DNA from: Blasia pusilla
Taxonomy: Eukaryota; Marchantiophyta; Marchantiopsida; Blasiales
Length of the DNA: 64,000 nt
Reading direction: 5' to 3'
Assembly: GCA_050084515.1 (NCBI GenBank)
Contig: CM114272.1
Location: 37,572,001 to 37,636,000, forward strand
The notes under the pieces are model-generated. The model was not told where the DNA came from, made no database searches, and was given only the letters and a program-made list of their open reading frames with translations. A program made the position numbers and the translations under genes. Every line of letters starts with the position of its first letter. The first letter of the stretch is position 1. Shown here piece by piece: positions 59,068 through 64,000 of the stretch.

Positions 59068-60870
59068 ATGATGGCGGTGTTCCAAACACTTGCGCAGAGA
59101 CCATTGCCTTCAATTGCTGCCCTGCAGCAAGGATAGTCATATTGGACATGTGGAGGTGATCATGTTAGGAGGTTTTGTCCCCAAGAGGATGGGAGACGGA
59201 CTTTGGAGGATGGGCCTCAGTCGGCCCCAACTCAGTGTGATCATTGCGGGAGACCAGGTCATCCTCGAGAGCATTGCTTTGATCTTCATCTAGAGTTGAG
59301 ATCAGGCCGCGGCCGTGGTGGAGTAGCTCCGAGAGGCCGAGGTGGTAGAGGTGGTAGGGGTGGTGGAGGTAGACCAGTGGTTGGAGAGCCTACGGTGGCT
59401 ACCCCTACCACTACAATAGAGTCAGCTATGGCTGCCAGGATTGAGCAGTTGGAGTAGAAGTTGGCTACTATGGCTTGTATCCAGCATAGAGCAGGTTCGG
59501 GAGCAGGGGCTTCCACCTCTTATGGAGGGGATGATCTCTCTTATATGGCGAGTGCAGCACATGTTGAGGCATCAGTTGCAGCTATGAGAGGAGCCACTCA
59601 AGCGTCAGAGCCACGTGGTGCTACTGTGGAGTTGGATCCACAAAGGGATGAGGTTGGGAGGCACGCAAGGCTTCCCCAGTCATTCTTGTTGTCTGAGGTG
59701 ATAAAGACTCCATCCATGGTTCCTACGCAGCCTATTGAGCCTACAGTGGGGACTGAGGCATCTACATTGCGTGTAGTAGACATGGATGCAGCATCCAGTG
59801 CAATATTGCGGATGGCAACTTAAGTGTTGGGATCCCCATTGTTTTCGGCCATGGAGCTCATGGCTTTAGAAGTTGACTTAGCTCCTGTATTTCAGCTAGC
59901 AGCCACATTGTGTGAACGTGGGGGTGTTACTGCTACACGTGTTGAGGTGGATGAGGGTGTTGTGGTGGAGCGACCCTCTATGTCAGGTGTAGCATTGAGT
60001 ACCAGTGCTACTTGGCAGGCAGAAGCGGCGAAGATGGATGCATTACCAGCCCGTCCAGCCATTGATTGTGAGAGGCTTACACCTGGTGTATGTATGTTGG
60101 ACAACCGGAGTGAGATATTTTGATTAGTGAGTCCTACAAGACAAGGGTACAGACCAGATAGAGTCTTGTTACACTCTGGTGCCCAACCTTTGATGTTGTG
60201 AAAGGCGGCATGTATTGGTTTGGATATTCGGAGGTCAGAGGTTGAGTTTTGCCCATTCCAGATTCAAACATCACTTGGAGGAGCCAATGATAGGTCTCAA
60301 TTCATGACACGGGAGAAGTTCTATGTACAGTTGAGACCAGATCATGCGACTGATAGCTCCCGGTTGGGAGTACCTGCAGTGGTCACATCAGCCGAGTCGT
60401 ATGATGTACTAGTTGGAGGAGCAGTATTGTACCGGATGGGTTTTCAGATGGACTACTGGACTGAGACAACATCTTATAGACCTGGTTGGCAGTTTGGGGA
60501 TGGACGTATGAGCTAGGTTCCTGTGAGATTTATTTATGGGGCTCAACTAGGAGGGTCTTCCCCAACAGTGTTAGCATCTGTGGTTGGTTTTAGTGGAGTA
60601 GTCACTTGGCCAGGAGACTTTTTGGAGGGTAATCTTTCTGCTATGGATTGTCCTGTGCATGAGGAGATAGAGGAGGTCCCTTGTTTCGCAGCAGTGGCAT
60701 CCGCATCGTTGGATGTGCCACTTTGGAGTTCAGCCGGTGCACTACGGCAGGAGGCTGATCGCCTAGTGCAAGAGGCTTGGTGTGAGGTTGTTATACCTCA
60801 CAAGGAAGAGGAGGCCCCACAGTGGACTACTACTTCTGGCCCAGTTGGGTTATCCCCTTTAGATACTACA
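59068..60870 (+). pseudogene. Gypsy copy A: gag zinc knuckles and protease region
   Basis: A single reading frame with in-frame stops near 59125, 59455, 59821, 60121, 60199 and 60514. Zinc knuckle 1 near 59130-59170 has lost its first Cys (YWTCGGDHVRRFC against CWSC in copy B). Knuckle 2, CDHCGRPGHPREHC, is intact near 59240. A Gly/Arg-rich linker follows (59300-59385), then a region with a likely coiled segment (AARIEQLE). The protease entry LHSGAQPL (near 60168) has His where copy B has the catalytic Asp, followed by VGGAVLYRMGFQMDYW near 60410 and RPGWQFGDGR near 60480, typical of the flap and C-terminal parts of retroviral-type proteases. The frame then leads without a gap into the methyltransferase, as expected of one polyprotein. 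Confidence 0.82.
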
Positions 60871-60874
60871 CCCA

Positions 60875-62081
60875 TTGTATGGCATTTGTGTGTTAGATCT
60901 CTTTGGTGGGATTAGCACTGGTTTGGCTGTAGTGTTGCAGGCCGGTATTCCTATGCGGAGATACGTGTATATGGAGCGAGATGAGACAGCCCAGAGAGTC
61001 TCATCCCGACATATTGGTCAGTTGATGCGGAGATATCCTGAGTTGTTGCCTCCATCAGCTATTCGTGGGTACCAGCGTGCTTTGCCGTCACACATTGCAT
61101 TGTTGGGGGCGCAGGACCTTGAGAGGGTTGGTCCTGTGGATTTGGTGCTTTGCTGGATGGCCATGTCAAGGTCATACATGTGCTGGTCGTGGTGAGGGAT
61201 TACACAACCCTAGGTCTCGATTGTTTTGGGAGATGTTACGGATGTTACGACATCTTCAGGTTCATCAGGCACGTGCTCCAGCTTACATTCTGGAGAATGT
61301 TCCATTGTTGGGTGACACTCGGACCCGGATGATGGCAAGTGTTCATGAGGTGCGGTCTTGGATTGGACCAACGATGTTGTTGGATGCAGCGCGAGTTGGC
61401 TCGCATGCACATCGTCCACGCTTCTTATGGTGGAAAGCCTTGTTGCCTAGGGAGGTTCTACGTCGAGCATATGATGCAATGCAGCGGGATTCTTGCCTTA
61501 CAGTGGATAGTATCTTGGATACTGGGCGACTTTCTCAGGTGGTGAGGGTTATTGATTGATCACCCATGGCAATGGTGAACCGTGTGGGCCAGCCTACGAT
61601 GGCCCTACCCACATTTGTGAGTTTTCCCTCGTCACATGCCTACAGGGAAGGTGGTCCCAGGCTTGTATGGGATTCTCATGTGTGACAGTTGGTGGAGCCT
61701 AACGCTGATGAGAGAGAGCGTGCGATGGGATTTGCTATTGGCGTGACAGAGGTTGCTTCCATTTTTAAGGCTTCACGACGTCATGTGTTGGGTCAGGCCA
61801 TGGAACTGAATTGTTTGACCTGGATTTTGAGTCTTGGTATGGCCGAGCAGCGTCAACTTTGGACTATGTCTATGGGTCTTCCACCCCTTGTGATGAGCTC
61901 GATGGCTACCGGAACGGTAGAGACATCGGTTGGGGGCGAGGAGAATAGTATTTTGCATCCTTGGAGTAAATGGGATGTAATGGCTGGGCATGTGGAGTTG
62001 GTTGCTCATGCTGGTGGAGGAGTTATTTGCTCAGATGATGATGTAGCTGAGGGTGTACCATCTTGTGAGGGGGTTGCATAG
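60875..62081 (+). pseudogene. Cytosine-5 DNA methyltransferase domain inside gypsy copy A
   Basis: Motifs of the C5-methyltransferase family in their usual order. Motif I: LDLFGGISTGL at 60893-60925 (S-adenosylmethionine binding). Motif II: YVYMERDE near 60966. Motif IV: GWPCQG at 61155-61172, with the catalytic Cys codon at 61164-61166, followed by RSRLFWEMLR near 61212. Motif VI: LENV at 61290-61301. Motif VIII: HRPRFLWW near 61410-61433. A stretch of about 85 residues fits a target-recognition region. Motif IX-like RERAMGF is near 61720, and motif X LGQAMELNCLTWIL near 61790-61832. Breaks: a frameshift just before motif I, another between motifs I and IV near 61150, and stops at 61557-61559 and about 61683. 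The family flips and methylates C5 of cytosine in DNA; this copy cannot make an intact enzyme. Its place between protease and RT makes capture by the retroelement the natural reading. Confidence 0.85.
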
Positions 62082-64000
62082 CAGCCAATGGCGTCGTCCT
62101 CTCCCTCTAGTGTGCCAATGGACTTGGGAGCCATTACTAGTACTTGGGCCCAAGCTTATGGGAGGTGAGAAACGACGCTTGACACAGTTCCTACGTGCTT
62201 ATAGGAGTTGTTTTTCCTTTAGCATGAAGGAGTTGGGTGCTTTGGTTAGATCCGGTATACGGATTGATTTGGCTAGTGATTCGCCAATCTTCCGTCGTCC
62301 CTACCGATATAGTGATATGGAGAGGGACCTGATTCAGAGTAGGACGTTGGACCTTTTTGAGGCTGGATTAGTGGAGTTGCCGCATGGAGAGTATGCATCA
62401 GCCATTGTCATGCCTGCTAAAAAGGATGTGCATGGCAACTACACGGATAGGCGGATATGTGGAGATTACCGTCCTATCAATCGGCAGACCAAGGTCGATA
62501 GGTATGCCATGCCTACACCTGAGGAGATCTTTGATGTGGAGGGATAGGCAAATATTTTCAGTACTTTGGATCTTCGGGCAAGATACCAGCACTTGCCAAT
62601 TCGAGAGAGTGACAAGGCCAAGATAGCATTTTGGGGTGTCAACTCTTATGGCAAGAATTGTTTGTACCGATGGAAATTCTTACCCTTTGGGTTGAAGAAT
62701 GCACCTGCTGAGTTTCAGAGAGTGATGGACATGATCCTAGCAGGGTTGGATTTTGTTTGGTGTTACATTGATGATATCTTGGTGTTCAGTAACACGGTGG
62801 AGGAGCATCAGATACATTTTGCAGATTGTGTTTGAGCAGTTGAAAGCTCATGGTCTACGTTTGCATCCAGGAAAATGTAAGTTCTTCCATGAGGATGTTG
62901 AGTACTTGGGTCATGTGATCTATCCATGTGGTTTGGGAGTTCAGCAAGCAAAGATGGAGGCTATTGCACTTATTCCTCGTCCGGTAGATGTGAGTAGAGT
63001 TCGGGCATTCATGGGATTGGCAAACTACTATAGGAGGTATGTGAAGGGATTTAGTGCTATGGCAAAGCCTTTGAACCAATTTTTGAAATCATATCAGGAG
63101 TGGCACTGGAGAGATGATCAGGAGAGAGCTTTTGTGGAGCTCAAAGCCCAGTTGATGGGGGTGCCTATCTTGAGGAGACCTATCAGAGGGCGCCCATTTC
63201 AATTACACACTCATTGGAGTAGGTTGGGACTTGGAGCGGTGTTGACACAAGATGATGATGAGCACATGGAGTTTGTGGTGGCCTATGCAAGTCGTTTGAA
63301 TAATGCAGCAGAGTCGCGCTATAGTTCTTATGAGGGAGAGTGCTTGGCAGTAGTGTGGGTTGTGGCAGACTTTAGGTGTTACTTGTTTGGCACACAGTTT
63401 ACCCTTGTTACTGATCACCAGCCGCTCAAGTGGTTGATGGAGTCTGACAAGCTTACATGGAAGCTTGCATGATGGGCTCTTATCTTACAGGAGTATGGCT
63501 TCCACGTGGTTCATAGACCTGGAGTTGCCAACCTTGATGCTAATGGGTTGAGTAGGAACCCATGTACTAGCCAAGAGGATGCAACTGGGGCTAGATGGCA
63601 TGGCGAGGTTGATGAGTAGATGGTGCTAGGTTGGCATGCATGTGCCTTTTTATGTTGGTTAGGGGTGGACTCTAGTATGGAGGACCACATGACATCTTAC
63701 TCTAGTCACAGGGTAGATGGCCAGCCTTCAGATCCTAAGGTTGGAGATGGTGGTACGAATCAGTGTGATATTCATGATGATGCGTTGGTGTTGGAGTTCC
63801 TACAAACCAGTAGGGTGCTAGACATAGTGAGTGCCAAGGAGCGAGACCGTGTTCTTCAACGTGCTAAGAGGTATCGATTGGAGGGAACACATATTCTCCG
63901 TGTGTGGGAGGATGGTAGAGTATAAGTAGTGCCGCATTTGGCTCAGAGAGAGCGCATTGTGCGACATGCCCATGAGGAGTTGGGACATTTTGGGATAAAG
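62082..64000 (+). pseudogene. Gypsy copy A: RT, RNase H and start of integrase
   Basis: RT in frame from about 62100: IFRRPYRYSDME near 62290, RRICGDYRPINR near 62450, a TAG at 62545, STLDLRARYQHLP near 62560, LPFGLKNAPAEFQRVM near 62682, and the active site CYIDDILVFS at 62763-62792. A frameshift near 62825 precedes the RT thumb (LHPGKCKFF, GLANYYRRYVKGFS near 63015). RNase H shows LHTHWSRLGLGAVLTQ near 63205, where the first catalytic Asp (usually HTDWS) is His, then YEGECLAVVW near 63330 and VTDHQPLKWLM near 63410. A TGA lies at 63470, then HRPGVANLDANGLSR near 63510. The integrase H2C2 finger begins near 63930 with RHAHEELGHFG after a TAA at 63923, and runs off the window. Confidence 0.88.

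Larger units (their letters stand above)
59068..64000 (+). mobile_element. Ty3/gypsy copy A with internal DNA methyltransferase domain
   Basis: Domain order on plus: gag C-terminus with two zinc knuckles, aspartic protease, cytosine-5 DNA methyltransferase, RT, RNase H, and the start of the integrase H2C2 finger at the window edge. This is gypsy order (RNase H before integrase) with an extra methyltransferase between protease and RT. About eleven premature stops and at least four frameshifts make it a relic. Left boundary and LTRs not found; the right part lies outside the window. Confidence 0.88.

Noticed and set aside
59068-64000. All premature stops in copy A could come from C-to-T changes, suggesting methylation-driven decay.
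   Set aside because: Every stop codon is one C-to-T step from CAA, CAG or CGA, so this is uninformative without an alignment; at one stop (59455) copy B appears to have Glu, which does not fit.

Overview
This is nuclear DNA of a streptophyte, most likely a land plant. The evidence is an intact plant-type cytosolic class I aldolase gene, the start of a plant ankyrin-kinase gene of the VIK/ILK type, a decayed PUB43-type ARM-repeat gene, a MULE/FAR1-type transposase, and LTR retrotransposons primed from initiator tRNA-Met. Two features are unusual for a seed plant and point towards a bryophyte, lycophyte, fern or streptophyte alga, without proving it: a non-LTR element with a restriction-like endonuclease, and a Ty3/gypsy family carrying a cytosine-5 DNA methyltransferase domain.

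Layout. 1-251 (-): N-terminus of an ankyrin-repeat kinase, cut by the window edge. 1840-9165 (-): full-length Ty3/gypsy chromovirus with 1-kb LTRs and ATTGA target duplications. 9171-15900: gene-poor DNA with minisatellites and a duplicated segment. 15934-18287 (+): eroded gag-protease of gypsy family 'B/A'. 18288-23341 (-): Ty1/copia element inserted in it. Its right LTR is cut after 71 bp and fused to 23342-26478 (+), a truncated chromovirus of the same family as the first element. 28.9-43.5 kb: two multi-exon minus-strand genes of mobile-element character, namely a broken MULE transposase (39.4-43.5 kb) and a gene with a PF20167-like N-terminus and a strict 12-residue repeat array (29.4-33.7 kb). 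A plus-strand ARM-repeat pseudogene lies between them. Introns and flanks of this block are full of variants of one short core, TAGCCGC/TAGGCGC, some in tandem with 21-, 27- and about 225-bp periods. 42518-43520: a solo chromovirus LTR (TSD AGTAG) splits a MULE exon. 44.4-48.4 kb (+): R2/NeSL-like non-LTR element. 51579-52655 (-): fructose-bisphosphate aldolase, the only complete host gene. 59068-64000 (+): gypsy copy A, reading gag, protease, DNA methyltransferase, RT, RNase H and the start of integrase, running off the right edge.

Main result. Copy A has recognisable cytosine-C5 methyltransferase motifs I, IV (Pro-Cys-Gln), VI, VIII, IX and X between protease and reverse transcriptase. This copy is dead (about eleven premature stops and several frameshifts), but the domain order shows that the family carried a methyltransferase in its polyprotein. 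A second member (B) lies in the same window, cut by the copia element just before the place where the methyltransferase would begin.

History read from the sequence. Family A/B decayed; a copia element landed in B; a chromovirus fragment was joined to the copia end; a chromovirus LTR landed in the MULE gene. All mobile-element reading frames here are broken, whereas the aldolase is intact.
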